A stretch of DNA of 40,839 nt from Vibrio aestivus (GTDB lineage Bacteria > Pseudomonadota > Gammaproteobacteria > Enterobacterales > Vibrionaceae): positions 1 through 40,839 of the forward strand of contig JYJN01000167.1 of assembly GCA_003263845.1 (NCBI GenBank), given 5' to 3'. Positions 25,487 to 34,083 of the stretch are shown here, piece by piece. Every line of letters begins with the position of its first letter. Positions within the stretch are counted from its first letter, which is position 1. The translations under genes and the position numbers were made by a program. The notes beneath the pieces are model-generated. The model was not told where the DNA came from and searched no databases. It was given only the letters and a program-made list of their open reading frames with translations.

Positions 25487-25502
25487 AAGATCAGGCTATC
25501 GT

Positions 25503-26555
25503 ATGCCATTAAAAACAGATGAACTAAGAACCCAAGCACTGGGGCCAATGCCAACTCCGGCAGAGCTAGGAAGCGCGCATCCGATCACTGATGACGTAGC
25601 GGAACGTATCGCTCAATCTAGAAAACAAATCGAAAATATCCTATCTGGGGACGACAAAAGACTACTAGTAATTGTCGGCCCTTGCTCAGTACATGATACT
25701 GACGCTGCACTTGATTACGCAGCTCGCCTTGCCGACATTCAAGAGCAATATAAAGATGAGCTTTTCATCGTGATGCGTACGTACTTTGAAAAGCCGCGCA
25801 CGGTTGTTGGCTGGAAAGGTTTAATAACAGATCCAAATCTTGACGGCTCATACGCATTAGAAACTGGCTTAAGTAAAGCACGTAAATTACTTCTTGATAT
25901 CAATAAACTAGGCCTTGCGACAGCGACAGAGTTCCTAGATATGATTACTGGTCAGTACATTGCCGACCTTATTACGTGGGGCGCAATTGGCGCACGTACG
26001 ACTGAATCTCAGATCCACCGTGAAATGGCTTCTGCTCTATCGTGCCCAGTAGGTTTCAAGAACGGCACAAATGGCAACATTAAAATTGCTATTGATGCAA
26101 TTCGCGCTTCAAAAGCATCACACTACTTCTATTCACCAGACAAAAATGGCCGAATGACCGTTTACCGCACTGCAGGTAACCCACACGGTCACGTAATTCT
26201 ACGAGGTGGTGATAAAGGACCAAACTTCGACTCAGAAAGCGTTGCTGCAGCATGTAAGCAGCTTGAAGAGTTCGACCTACCACAACGTTTAGTAGTTGAT
26301 TTCAGCCACGCGAACTGCCAGAAGCAACACAGAAAGCAAATTGATGTTGCTAAAGACATCTGTAAGCAAATCGAATCAGGTAGTGATCGCGTTGCAGGTA
26401 TCATGGCGGAAAGCTTCATCGAAGAAGGCAATCAGCCAATGGATGATATCTGTAACCTTGAATACGGTAAATCCATTACCGATCCATGTCTAAGCTGGCA
26501 AGATACCACTCATATGCTCGAACTACTGGCGAACGCGGTTAAAACAAGACTTTAA
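25503..26555 (+). CDS. aroH: 3-deoxy-7-phosphoheptulonate (DAHP) synthase, AroH-like
   Basis: This type I-alpha enzyme condenses phosphoenolpyruvate and erythrose 4-phosphate to DAHP, the first step of the shikimate pathway. The 350 residues match the family. Metal and substrate residues sit in the expected motifs: GPCSVHD (Cys), YFEKPRT (Lys), GAIGARTTESQIHRE, CPVGFKNGT, DFSHANCQKQH (His), MAESFIEEGNQ (Glu) and SITDPCLSW (Asp). Wording such as TDELRT, TPAEL, EFLDMITGQYIADLI and SPDKNGRMT is closer to E. coli AroH, the Trp-sensitive isoenzyme, than to AroG or AroF. The allosteric effector cannot be proved from this, and the upstream leader is rich in Tyr/Phe, not Trp. The ribosome site is weak (AGG, seven bases before ATG). 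yajQ follows after 17 bases. Confidence 0.93.
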   Translation: MPLKTDELRTQALGPMPTPAELGSAHPITDDVAERIAQSRKQIENILSGDDKRLLVIVGPCSVHDTDAALDYAARLADIQEQYKDELFIVMRTYFEKPRTVVGWKGLITDPNLDGSYALETGLSKARKLLLDINKLGLATATEFLDMITGQYIADLITWGAIGARTTESQIHREMASALSCPVGFKNGTNGNIKIAIDAIRASKASHYFYSPDKNGRMTVYRTAGNPHGHVILRGGDKGPNFDSESVAAACKQLEEFDLPQRLVVDFSHANCQKQHRKQIDVAKDICKQIESGSDRVAGIMAESFIEEGNQPMDDICNLEYGKSITDPCLSWQDTTHMLELLANAVKTRL

Positions 26556-26572
26556 AACTTAAGGAATAGATT

Positions 26573-27059
26573 ATGCCTTCTTTTGATATTATTTCTGAAA
26601 TTGATACTGTCGAACTGCGCAATGCGGTAGACAACGCGACTCGTGAGCTGTCGACTCGTTTTGATTTCCGTGGCGTTGAAGCAAGCTTTGAAATGCAAAA
26701 GGATGAGTCTGTAAAGCTAAGCAGCGAAGCAGATTTCCAACTGCAGCAAATGCGTGACATCCTACGTGGCAACCTCACGAAGCGCGGCGTGGATGTGAAT
26801 GCAATGGAATCACAAAAAGCAGAGCAAACAGGTAAAAAACTGGCACCAAAACGTCGTTTTCAAGCAAGGCATTGATACGCCGACGGCTAAGAAAATCGTT
26901 AAATTGATTAAAGATGCCAAAATCAAAGTTCAAGCGTCTATTCAAGGTGAGAAGGTTCGTGTCACTGGTAAGAAGCGTGACGACCTGCAAGCGGTGATGG
27001 CTTTAGTACGTAACGGTGAGTTAGGCCAACCATTCCAGTTTGAAAACTTCCGGGACTAA
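26573..27059 (+). CDS. yajQ: YajQ family nucleotide-binding protein (frame broken by a 1-nt indel)
   Basis: YajQ proteins are two-domain ferredoxin-like cytoplasmic proteins; E. coli YajQ binds nucleotides and RNA, and a Xanthomonas homologue binds cyclic di-GMP. The N-terminal frame gives [32 protein letters not shown] and [14 protein letters not shown]. The C-terminal frame gives [35 protein letters not shown] and [11 protein letters not shown]. The switch is in the run of six A at 26834-26839; one A fewer yields [16 protein letters not shown] and a 161-residue protein, against 163 in E. coli. It follows the DAHP synthase by 17 bases and ends at a terminator, so the two probably share a transcript. 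Likely a homopolymer sequencing error. Confidence 0.9.
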
Positions 27060-27077
27060 TTAGTCCACATGAAATTT

Positions 27078-27102
27078 AAAAACCCGCTTGATGCGGGTTT
27101 TT
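27078..27102. terminator. Bidirectional terminator between yajQ and the siroheme synthase gene
   Basis: AAAAACCCGC (27078-27087) pairs with GCGGGTTTTT (27093-27102) around five bases. The A- and T-runs suit termination of both convergent genes. Confidence 0.85.
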
Positions 27103-27120
27103 ATTTGTTGAGATCTAGCG

Positions 27121-28053
27121 TTAATCTGCTGATTTCAAACAGGTATCCTCACCTATCAGTAAGGCAAACTCGGACGAGCCTTTCGGGATGAACACACACA
27201 CTCTCAGCTTTTCTTTTTTGGCTTCTTGCAAGCGATGAGATAGCTCTGCTGGGTTATTATAGACCTCTCTCTCTGCATCGCGTCTACACAAGTCGACAAA
27301 CTCAAATGGACACGCTTCTGGCGCGAGAACTAACTCAGCTTGCTGCATATATCTCATAGATTTAAGTGACAGCAGCTCGACGTCATCCCCAAATTCGAGC
27401 CAAGTGCACTCTCCCATCTCGTCAACTGGGACATCAAGTTGCTCCTGATAAAGCGCTTCTAATTGCTCTCTAGATTCAGCTTTCTCCACATCAGGCCTTG
27501 ATAAAAACATCTCCCAAAACTTGCGTCTTAGGTCAACATTAGGTAAATGCTGTTTAATCGAGTTACGCTTTGAAGCCCCAAAGTCAGCCAGTAATGACAG
27601 GTTTTGCGGAAGGATAGATTCAAACTTTTCGCGGATATTACGCACTAAGATTGGCGACGCTCCACCACTAGAGATTGCAATCTGGATTCGACCACGGTTG
27701 ATCATCGAAGGGGTGATGAAATCACAATATGGCTTGTCATCTACGACGTTAACCAAGATGCCACGGTGCTTGGCATCCTTATGAACTTGGTGATTCAATG
27801 AGGGATTATCAGTTGTCGCCCAAACTTGAATATATTTATCTTCAACCACATCAGACGAATAAAAATTCTGAATCCAGTAACACTTCCCTTCATCCACAAA
27901 TTGCTGCAAAAGAGGCTCTATTGATGGGGACACGATAGTCACGGCAGCACCTGCTCTTAACAGCGAGTCTACTTTCCTACAAGCAACTTCGCCACCGCCA
28001 ACAACTAAAACAGACTTGTTTTCTAAATCCAAAAAAAGAGGAAAATACCGCAT
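27121..28053 (-). CDS. Met8-type precorrin-2 dehydrogenase/ferrochelatase with degenerate methyltransferase remnant
   Basis: The N-terminal 200 or so residues match the CysG-B/Met8 part of siroheme synthase, which oxidises precorrin-2 with NAD and inserts iron to make siroheme. Motifs are MRYFPLFLDLENKSVLVVGG with GGGEVACRK (NAD-binding), WATTDNPSLNHQV, VNVVDDKPYCDFITPSMI with the catalytic Asp region, and ISSGGASPILVRNIREKFE. After about residue 215, a short piece resembles the start of the CysG-A uroporphyrinogen methyltransferase domain (CTWLEFGDDVELLSLKSMRY, then CRRDAERE). Its glycine-rich SAM loop is lost, and the rest of that domain is missing. At 310 residues it is much shorter than full CysG (457) and longer than pure Met8 (about 210). 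A separate methyltransferase would be needed elsewhere in the genome. It is convergent with yajQ. Confidence 0.85.
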   Translation of the reverse strand: MRYFPLFLDLENKSVLVVGGGEVACRKVDSLLRAGAAVTIVSPSIEPLLQQFVDEGKCYWIQNFYSSDVVEDKYIQVWATTDNPSLNHQVHKDAKHRGILVNVVDDKPYCDFITPSMINRGRIQIAISSGGASPILVRNIREKFESILPQNLSLLADFGASKRNSIKQHLPNVDLRRKFWEMFLSRPDVEKAESREQLEALYQEQLDVPVDEMGECTWLEFGDDVELLSLKSMRYMQQAELVLAPEACPFEFVDLCRRDAEREVYNNPAELSHRLQEAKKEKLRVCVFIPKGSSEFALLIGEDTCLKSAD

Positions 28054-28515
28054 TTCATTCCCTGAACTAAAATTAATAACTATTCATATCATGCCATTAA
28101 TGTTGGTGCAAAGCTCTACTATCGAAAAGACATGCAAAAGATATTATTACCAAATTTATCAATAACCATAGAGAATATTCCTGCACCTTTGCAAAATAAT
28201 CGATACTAAATTCAATTTTAACAACAACAACCATACATAAACCCAATGCACCAGTAATGCACACGCTTGCACTATTTACATTATTGCAACAATTAGACAT
28301 CCTAAAACAAGCGTTCAGGTTTGTGATTCCAATCAAAAATCTTTTTTAAATTATACATTTGAGAAAACACAAATCTTTTCCTACGCTTATAACTGGTTGA
28401 TTTAGCATTCCGTTCGTTAATATGCTTTTTCAAACTAGAATTATAAACACAACATTTATGAGTACGTTGTATCAGGTTTATCTGGTTTAACATGGATCAT
28501 ACAGGAAGGATACAA
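28054..28515. other. Intergenic region upstream of aapJ
   Basis: This A/T-rich stretch separates the divergent siroheme synthase and aapJ genes. I see no coding sequence. It probably holds promoters for both; a CRP-like site is noted separately. I could not fix -35/-10 elements with confidence. Confidence 0.5.
28317..28342. promoter_or_regulatory. CRP-like site upstream of aapJ
   Basis: TGTGA (28322-28326), six bases, then TCAAA (28333-28337) matches the CRP palindrome at 9 of 10 core positions. It is about 185 bases before the aapJ ATG, far for direct activation unless the leader is long. Confidence 0.35.
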
Positions 28516-29544
28516 ATGACAAACAAACTAACACTTCTTGCTTCAGTTGTAGCGGCATCTACTGCTCTGATGGCAACTAATGTTTCAGCAGCTGAGAGCA
28601 CTTTAGACAAAGTGATGAAACAAGGTTCATTGACTTGTGGCGTGAGTACGGGTCTGCCTGGTTTTTCTAACCCAAACTCTGAAGGTGAGTGGGAAGGTAT
28701 CGATGTTGAATATTGTCAAGCACTTGCGGCTGCTGTACTGGGTGACAAAACAAAAGTTAAGTATGTACCTCTAACTGCAAAAGAACGTTTTACTGCACTT
28801 CAATCTGGTGAAATCGATGTTCTTTCTCGTAACACAACTTGGACTCTACACCGTGACACAGCATTAGGTTTAAACTTCGTAGGCGTGAACTACTACGATG
28901 GTCAAGGCTTCATGGTAATGAAAGACCTTGGCGTTACTAGCGCTAAAGAATTAGATGGCGCGTCCGTATGTGTCCAATCAGGTACAACTACAGAACTTAA
29001 CCTAGCCGACTACTTCCGTAATTCAGGTATGTCATACAAACCCGTCGTATTTGACACTGCAGCACAAACCTCTAAAGGTTTCGACGCAGGTCGTTGTGAC
29101 GTGCTGACTACTGACCAATCTGGTCTTTATGCACTTCGCTTGAACCTTCAAGACCCAAGTGCTGCAGTCGTTCTTCCAGAAATCATCTCTAAAGAGCCTC
29201 TAGGCCCTGTGGTTCGTCAAGATGATGACAAGTGGTTTAACGTTGCTAAGTGGACTTTGAACGCAATGATCAACGCTGAGGAGTACGGTATTACCTCTCA
29301 AAACGCAGACCAAATGCTTAAGTCTACGGATCCAAACGTAAAACGTATCCTTGGTGTGGATGGTCCTAAAGGTAAAGGCCTAGGCATCCGTGACGATTGG
29401 GGCTACCAAGTTATCAAACAAGTTGGTAACTATGGTGAAAGCTTCGAACGCACAGTTGGTACAGGTTCTCCACTACAAATTTCACGTGGCGTAAACGCTC
29501 TGTGGAATGAAGGTGGCTTCATGTACGCTCCACCAATTCGTTAA
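28516..29544 (+). CDS. aapJ: Periplasmic amino-acid-binding protein AapJ
   Basis: AapJ is the periplasmic receptor of the general L-amino-acid ABC importer. From the ATG at 28516 it has 342 residues; an upstream ATG at 28492 is in frame, but AGGAAGGA lies just before 28516 and the signal peptide begins there. The Sec signal peptide (MTNKLTLLASVVAASTALMA, cleavage near VSA) is clear. The mature part has the family-3 solute-binding pattern: TLDKVMKQGSLTCGVSTG, PGFSNP, GIDVEYCQALAAAVLGD, ERFTALQSGEIDVLSRNTTW, VCVQSGTTTE and GRCDVLTTDQSGL. A terminator-like hairpin follows before aapQ, which would let the receptor be made in excess over the membrane parts. Confidence 0.95.
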   Translation: MTNKLTLLASVVAASTALMATNVSAAESTLDKVMKQGSLTCGVSTGLPGFSNPNSEGEWEGIDVEYCQALAAAVLGDKTKVKYVPLTAKERFTALQSGEIDVLSRNTTWTLHRDTALGLNFVGVNYYDGQGFMVMKDLGVTSAKELDGASVCVQSGTTTELNLADYFRNSGMSYKPVVFDTAAQTSKGFDAGRCDVLTTDQSGLYALRLNLQDPSAAVVLPEIISKEPLGPVVRQDDDKWFNVAKWTLNAMINAEEYGITSQNADQMLKSTDPNVKRILGVDGPKGKGLGIRDDWGYQVIKQVGNYGESFERTVGTGSPLQISRGVNALWNEGGFMYAPPIR

Positions 29545-29563
29545 TAACGCAACACTTAAAAAT

Positions 29564-29587
29564 GGGCGGTCTTTGCCGCCCTTTTTT
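29564..29587 (+). terminator. Intra-operon terminator between aapJ and aapQ
   Basis: GGGCGG (29564-29569) pairs with CCGCCC (29576-29581), followed by six T. It is placed to end most transcripts after aapJ while some read through into aapQMP. Confidence 0.8.
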
Positions 29588-29613
29588 CTAAATGGATTTG
29601 AGGTTACTGTTGT

Positions 29614-30819
29614 ATGAAACCTGATAATACTGTTGCGTCTCGATCAGAGGGAAGCCCTCCGAAAAACGCAAGCCTTCTTTATAACCCCACTTTTCGATCG
29701 GTCGTCTTTCAGCTCATTGCAATCGGCGCGTTGATCTTCTTCTTTTACACCATAGTCAATAATGCCCTTACAAACCTTGAATCCCGCGGGATTTCTACTG
29801 GTTTTGATTTTCTAGGTCAAGAGGCAGGGTTTGGTATCGGCTTAACGTTAATTGAATACGATGAAACCTTCTCTTACGGGAGAACTTTTGTAATAGGCTT
29901 ACTCAATACTGCTCTTGTTTCTTTCCTAGGTATCATCCTAGCCACGGTGATTGGTTTCATCATGGGTATTGCAAGACTGTCTTCCAACTGGTTAGTTAGC
30001 CGTATCGCGGCAGTTTACATTGAGATTTTCCGTAACGTCCCACTACTGTTACAAATCTTCTTTTGGTACTTCGCTGTTCTCCAAGCTCTGCCCTCACCAA
30101 GGCAAAGTATGAGTCTAGGCGAAGCCATATTCTTGAATGTTCGTGGCCTGTACTTCCCTGCTCCCATTTTTGAAGAAGGCAGCATCTTTGTCATCATCGC
30201 ACTTTTAGGCGGTATCATCGCGACCATCGTTTTGGGTGTTTGGGCTAAGAACAAGCAGAAACTAACTGGACAACAAACCCCAATGGGACGTATCGCCTTG
30301 GGTTTGTGTGTTGGTTTACCTGTCGTCGTTTACTTTCTAATGGGGTCGCCGATCAGTGCTGAAATGCCCGTACTGAAAGGTTTCAACTTCAGAGGTGGTA
30401 TTAGCATCATTCCTGAACTCGCAGCGCTTTTGCTCGCACTATCAATCTATACGGCGTCCTTTATCGCTGAGATTGTGCGTTCTGGTATCAATGCGGTTAA
30501 TCATGGCCAAACAGAAGCTGCGATGAGTTTAGGTCTACCTCGCTCTCGCACGCTAAAACTGGTCGTTATCCCGCAAGCATTGCGAATTATTATTCCACCG
30601 CTAACAAGCCAATATCTAAACCTGACAAAAAACTCTTCTCTTGCCATGGCAATTGGTTATCCAGATCTTGTCTCGGTTTTTGCCGGAACAACATTGAACC
30701 AAACAGGCCAAGCAATTGAAATTATTGCAATGACAATGGGTGTATATCTAACGCTGAGCTTACTCACATCGGCATTGATGAATATATACAACCGTAAAGT
30801 AGCGCTGGTGGAGAGATAA
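29614..30819 (+). CDS. aapQ: Amino-acid ABC transporter permease AapQ
   Basis: One of the two inner-membrane permeases of the Aap importer. The 401 residues begin with a short cytoplasmic tail and a membrane segment (VVFQLIAIGALIFFFYTI). A second block of helices lies at about residues 90-150, with further segments to the C-terminus. The EAA loop that contacts the ATPase is visible near residue 300 (TEAAMSLGLPRSRTLKLVV, then PQALRIIIPPL). The family's long insertion between the early and late helices is present (about 160-265). The ribosome site is weak (GAGG, 11 bases before ATG). aapM starts two bases after the stop. Confidence 0.95.
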   Translation: MKPDNTVASRSEGSPPKNASLLYNPTFRSVVFQLIAIGALIFFFYTIVNNALTNLESRGISTGFDFLGQEAGFGIGLTLIEYDETFSYGRTFVIGLLNTALVSFLGIILATVIGFIMGIARLSSNWLVSRIAAVYIEIFRNVPLLLQIFFWYFAVLQALPSPRQSMSLGEAIFLNVRGLYFPAPIFEEGSIFVIIALLGGIIATIVLGVWAKNKQKLTGQQTPMGRIALGLCVGLPVVVYFLMGSPISAEMPVLKGFNFRGGISIIPELAALLLALSIYTASFIAEIVRSGINAVNHGQTEAAMSLGLPRSRTLKLVVIPQALRIIIPPLTSQYLNLTKNSSLAMAIGYPDLVSVFAGTTLNQTGQAIEIIAMTMGVYLTLSLLTSALMNIYNRKVALVER

Positions 30820-30820
30820 G

Positions 30821-31921
30821 ATGAGTAACAAACACGAATTCCTACCAGACCTACCACCACCGGCTAATACCGTGGGTGCAATTGGCTGGCTAAGAAAGAA
30901 CCTATTCAACAGCCCTGCTAACTCTGTCGTCACGATTGTTTTAGCTTACCTTGTTTTTTCATTGTGTTGGTATGTTCTCAACTGGGCATTTTTGGATGCG
31001 GATTGGATTGGTACAACACGAGACGACTGTACTAAAGACGGCGCTTGCTGGGTGTTTATCAGCGTTCGATGGGAACAGTTCATGTACGGCTTCTACCCTG
31101 AAGCAGAATTGTGGCGCCCTCGTCTTTTCTACATCACGCTGGCTATTTTCACTGCTCTCTTGGCCTATGAAAAAACACCAAAACGTACTTGGATTTGGTT
31201 GTTCTTTGTTAACATCTACCCATTCATCATCGCTGGATTACTATACGGTGGCGTGTTTGGTCTAGAGGTCGTTGACACTCATAAATGGGGTGGCTTACTT
31301 GTTACGTTAATCATCGCACTTGTCGGTATCGTGGTATCTCTTCCAATTGGCGTAGCTCTTGCGTTAGGTCGACGTTCGGAAATGCCCATTATCCGCAGTA
31401 TCTGTACTGTATACATTGAAGTTTGGCGTGGAGTTCCACTCATAACAGTCCTATTCATGGCATCAGTTATGCTACCTCTGTTCCTTGCTGAAGGTTCTGA
31501 GACAGACAAACTGATCCGTGCCCTTGTCGGTGTGGTTATGTTTAGTGCTGCTTATATGGCCGAAGTAGTTCGCGGTGGTTTACAAGCGATTCCTAAGGGT
31601 CAGTACGAAGCCGCAGACGCGCTTGGCTTGAGCTACTGGAAAAAGATGGGGTTGATTGTTCTACCTCAGGCACTGAAAATCACAATCCCTTCTATTGTGA
31701 ACACTTTTATCGGGTTATTTAAAGATACCAGTCTCGTTCTTATTATTGGTATGTTTGACGTACTGGGTATTGGTCAAGCAGCGAACACCGACCCTGAGTG
31801 GTTAGGTTTTGCTACAGAAAGTTATGTATTTGTCGCGTTAGTGTTCTGGGTATTTTGTTTTGGCATGTCTAGATATTCAATCTGGCTTGAGAACAAACTA
31901 CACACCGGTCACAAACGATAA
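30821..31921 (+). CDS. aapM: Amino-acid ABC transporter permease AapM
   Basis: The second inner-membrane permease, forming a heterodimer with AapQ. The 366 residues have hydrophobic segments near residues 30-50, 95-110, 120-145, 160-185, 205-225 and further on. The EAA loop is YEAADALGLSYWKKMGLIV followed by PQALKITIPSIVN near 265-295. A small extracytoplasmic loop after the first helix contains two Cys (TTRDDCTKDGACW). It starts two bases past the aapQ stop and is followed 22 bases later by aapP, in one operon. Confidence 0.95.
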   Translation: MSNKHEFLPDLPPPANTVGAIGWLRKNLFNSPANSVVTIVLAYLVFSLCWYVLNWAFLDADWIGTTRDDCTKDGACWVFISVRWEQFMYGFYPEAELWRPRLFYITLAIFTALLAYEKTPKRTWIWLFFVNIYPFIIAGLLYGGVFGLEVVDTHKWGGLLVTLIIALVGIVVSLPIGVALALGRRSEMPIIRSICTVYIEVWRGVPLITVLFMASVMLPLFLAEGSETDKLIRALVGVVMFSAAYMAEVVRGGLQAIPKGQYEAADALGLSYWKKMGLIVLPQALKITIPSIVNTFIGLFKDTSLVLIIGMFDVLGIGQAANTDPEWLGFATESYVFVALVFWVFCFGMSRYSIWLENKLHTGHKR

Positions 31922-31943
31922 AATTTAAGATCAAGGACGTATT

Positions 31944-32717
31944 ATGACGCAGCAACACAACTCAAATGACAATGGCGCTAACGAGCCAATGATTGAAATT
32001 AAAGACATGAACAAATGGTATGGCGAGTTTCATGTTCTGAAAAACATCAACCTCAATGTTCATAAAGGTGAAAAAATCGTTATTTGTGGCCCTTCTGGCT
32101 CGGGTAAATCGACGATGATTCGGTGTATTAACCGCCTTGAAGAGCACCAAAAAGGTCACATTTTTGTTTCGGGTAATGAACTGACGGAAGATCTTAAAAA
32201 CATTGAAGCGGTTCGACGCGAAGTGGGTATGTGTTTCCAGCACTTTAACCTGTTCCCTCATCTGACTGTTCTCGAAAACTGTACGCTAGCACCTATTTGG
32301 GTAAAGAAAATGCCCAAAGAGGAAGCTGAAGCTATCGCGATGAAGTATCTGGAGCGTGTAAAAATTCCAGATCAAGCAGATAAGTTTCCAGGCCAGCTTT
32401 CTGGTGGTCAGCAGCAACGTGTAGCAATTGCCCGCTCGCTTTGTATGAGCCCGCAAGTTATGCTGTTTGATGAACCAACCTCAGCACTCGACCCCGAAAT
32501 GGTTCGTGAGGTACTTGATGTAATGGTTGAGCTTGCAGAAGAAGGCATGACAATGCTGTGTGTGACTCACGAAATGGGTTTTGCTAAGGAGGTCGCTGAC
32601 CGTGTCATCTTTATGGATGCCGGAGAAATCATCGAAGAGAACAACCCTGTCGATTTCTTCGAAAACCCACAGTCAGATCGTACTCAGAACTTCTTGGCGC
32701 AAATACTTCACCATTAA
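31944..32717 (+). CDS. aapP: Amino-acid ABC transporter ATPase AapP
   Basis: The cytoplasmic ATPase that powers AapQM. The 257 residues carry Walker [10 protein letters not shown], the Q-loop [17 protein letters not shown] typical of polar amino-acid importers, signature LSGGQQQR, Walker [13 protein letters not shown] and the switch His in [18 protein letters not shown]. It is preceded by an AAGGAC ribosome site and followed by a strong terminator that closes the aapJQMP operon. Confidence 0.96.
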   Translation: MTQQHNSNDNGANEPMIEIKDMNKWYGEFHVLKNINLNVHKGEKIVICGPSGSGKSTMIRCINRLEEHQKGHIFVSGNELTEDLKNIEAVRREVGMCFQHFNLFPHLTVLENCTLAPIWVKKMPKEEAEAIAMKYLERVKIPDQADKFPGQLSGGQQQRVAIARSLCMSPQVMLFDEPTSALDPEMVREVLDVMVELAEEGMTMLCVTHEMGFAKEVADRVIFMDAGEIIEENNPVDFFENPQSDRTQNFLAQILHH

Positions 32718-32755
32718 ACAATTTGCTTAAACCGCATGACAGATAAAACACTATT

Positions 32756-32784
32756 AAAAAGAGGCGCTTGGTCGCCTCTTTTAT
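32756..32784 (+). terminator. Terminator of the aap operon
   Basis: AAAAAGAGGCG and CGCCTCTTTT form a long stem with a 6-base loop, followed by a T-rich tail. It lies about 40 bases after the aapP stop. Confidence 0.85.
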
Positions 32785-32922
32785 TTGTTATATCGTGTTA
32801 CAACTTGTGTATTACTAAATGCCGTAATTCCATTATTATTTAAGAGTACCCATAGGTTGATTTTTCATTAATTTAGCCCCATAAATGTACTTATAAACAT
32901 AAAACCCTTCACGAGGAAGATT

Positions 32923-33586
32923 ATGAACAGCCCTATGTTTAGCCGCACTTCAACTCAAGAGAGTGCTATTCAAACTAACAAAGTACTGCGTAACACTTAT
33001 GCTCTACTTTCAATGACATTACTTTGGTCTGCTGTTGTTGCAGGTTTCTCAATGGCGATGAACCTACCTCGCCCGGGCATCATCATCATGCTAGTTGGTT
33101 TTTACGGCCTACTATTTATGATTGAAAAGAACCGTAATAATGGCTTAGGTCTTGGCCTAACTTTCGTATTCACAGGTTTCCTTGGATACACACTTGGTCC
33201 AATCCTCAATGCTTATGTTGGCGCTGGAATGGGTGACATTGTGTTAACTGCTCTTGGTGGTACTGCGCTTTCATTCATCGCTGCTTCTGCTTACGCATTA
33301 ACAACAAAAACGCGACCTATCAATGATGGGTGGCCTAATGCTATCTCTATTTGTTGTACTAGTTGTCGGTATGATTGCGAGCATCTTCATCCAGTCAACA
33401 GTAATGAGCCTAGCACTAAGCAGCTTGTTCATTGTGTTCTCTACCATGGCTATTCTGATGACGACTCAAAGCATCATTCGTGGCGGTGAAAAAAACTACA
33501 TCTCTGCGACTGTGACTCTATATGTTTCTATCTACAACATCTTCATCAGCCTACTAAGCATTCTAGGTATTATGAACAATGACTAA
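32923..33586 (+). CDS. yccA: Bax inhibitor-1/YccA family membrane protein (frame broken by a 1-nt indel)
   Basis: YccA is a seven-helix inner-membrane protein of the BI-1 family; in E. coli it is a substrate and modulator of FtsH. The first frame gives TNKVLRNTYALLSMTLLWSA, FVFTGFLGYTLGPILN, AGMGDIVLTALGGTALSF and SAYALTTK. The second frame gives MMGGLMLSLFVVLVVGMIAS, SIIRGGEKNYISATVTLYVS and IYNIFISLLSILG. Dropping one A from the five at 33306-33310 joins TTK to RDLSMMGG and yields 220 residues, against 219 in E. coli. The ATG follows GAGGAAG. Downstream is tusE, as in enterobacteria, but with a terminator between. Confidence 0.92.
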
Positions 33587-33620
33587 TTGAGCAGTCCCTG
33601 ATTAGGCAATGCTTGATTAA

Positions 33621-33653
33621 AAAAAGCCCGAAAGAAGTTCTTTCGGGCTTTTT
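33621..33653 (+). terminator. Terminator of yccA
   Basis: AAAAAGCCCGAAAGAA pairs with TTCTTTCGGGCTTTTT, giving a nearly uninterrupted long stem with a T-run, about 35 bases past the yccA stop. Confidence 0.9.
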
Positions 33654-33725
33654 CGTATCTGGATTATTGTCCGTCGTCTAAAGCTAAGCTACCCTACACG
33701 CAATTGAGATAATAGGATCGTACTG

Positions 33726-34054
33726 ATGTTCATTTACAACGATAACCAAATTGAAACTGACGCTCAGGGCTACTTGCTCGATCACACTCAGTGGGAAAAA
33801 GGCATGATGCAATCATCGCCGAAGGAGAAGGGATTGAGCTAACCGAAGCACATATCGAAGTGGTACTGTTCGTGAGGGAATTCTATGAAGAGTTCAACAC
33901 CTCCCCAGCCGTTCGTATGTTAGTTAAAGCAATGGAAAAAGCGCACGGACCAGAGAAGGGAAACAGCAAGTATTTATTCAAACTTTTCAAACAAGGCCCA
34001 GCAAAGCAAGCAACCAAAATTGCCGGCCTACCTAAGCCTGCTAAGTGCCTGTAA
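33726..34054 (+). CDS. tusE: Sulfurtransferase TusE (frame broken by a 1-nt indel)
   Basis: TusE (DsrC family) takes sulfur from TusBCD and hands it to MnmA for 2-thiouridine at tRNA position 34. The first frame has [20 protein letters not shown] and TQWEKGM. The second has [37 protein letters not shown] and [16 protein letters not shown]. The conserved penultimate Cys that carries the sulfur is present. Adding one G at 33806 (EKGM, then DAIIAEG) joins the frames into 109 residues, the same length as E. coli TusE. It precedes the acylphosphatase gene as in E. coli, but that gene points the other way here. Confidence 0.9.
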
Positions 34055-34083
34055 ATCCGAAGCCTACAATCTAAGCCACAAAG

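Noticed and set aside
28245..28280. TGCAC...TTGCA segments upstream of aapJ resembling a sigma-54 promoter
   Set aside because: The -24 element lacks the essential GG at the right spacing to a GC; only repeated TGCA words are present.
33323..33586. Separate small gene for an 87-residue membrane protein after yccA
   Set aside because: It is the C-terminal part of YccA in a shifted frame; one A less at 33306-33310 joins them.
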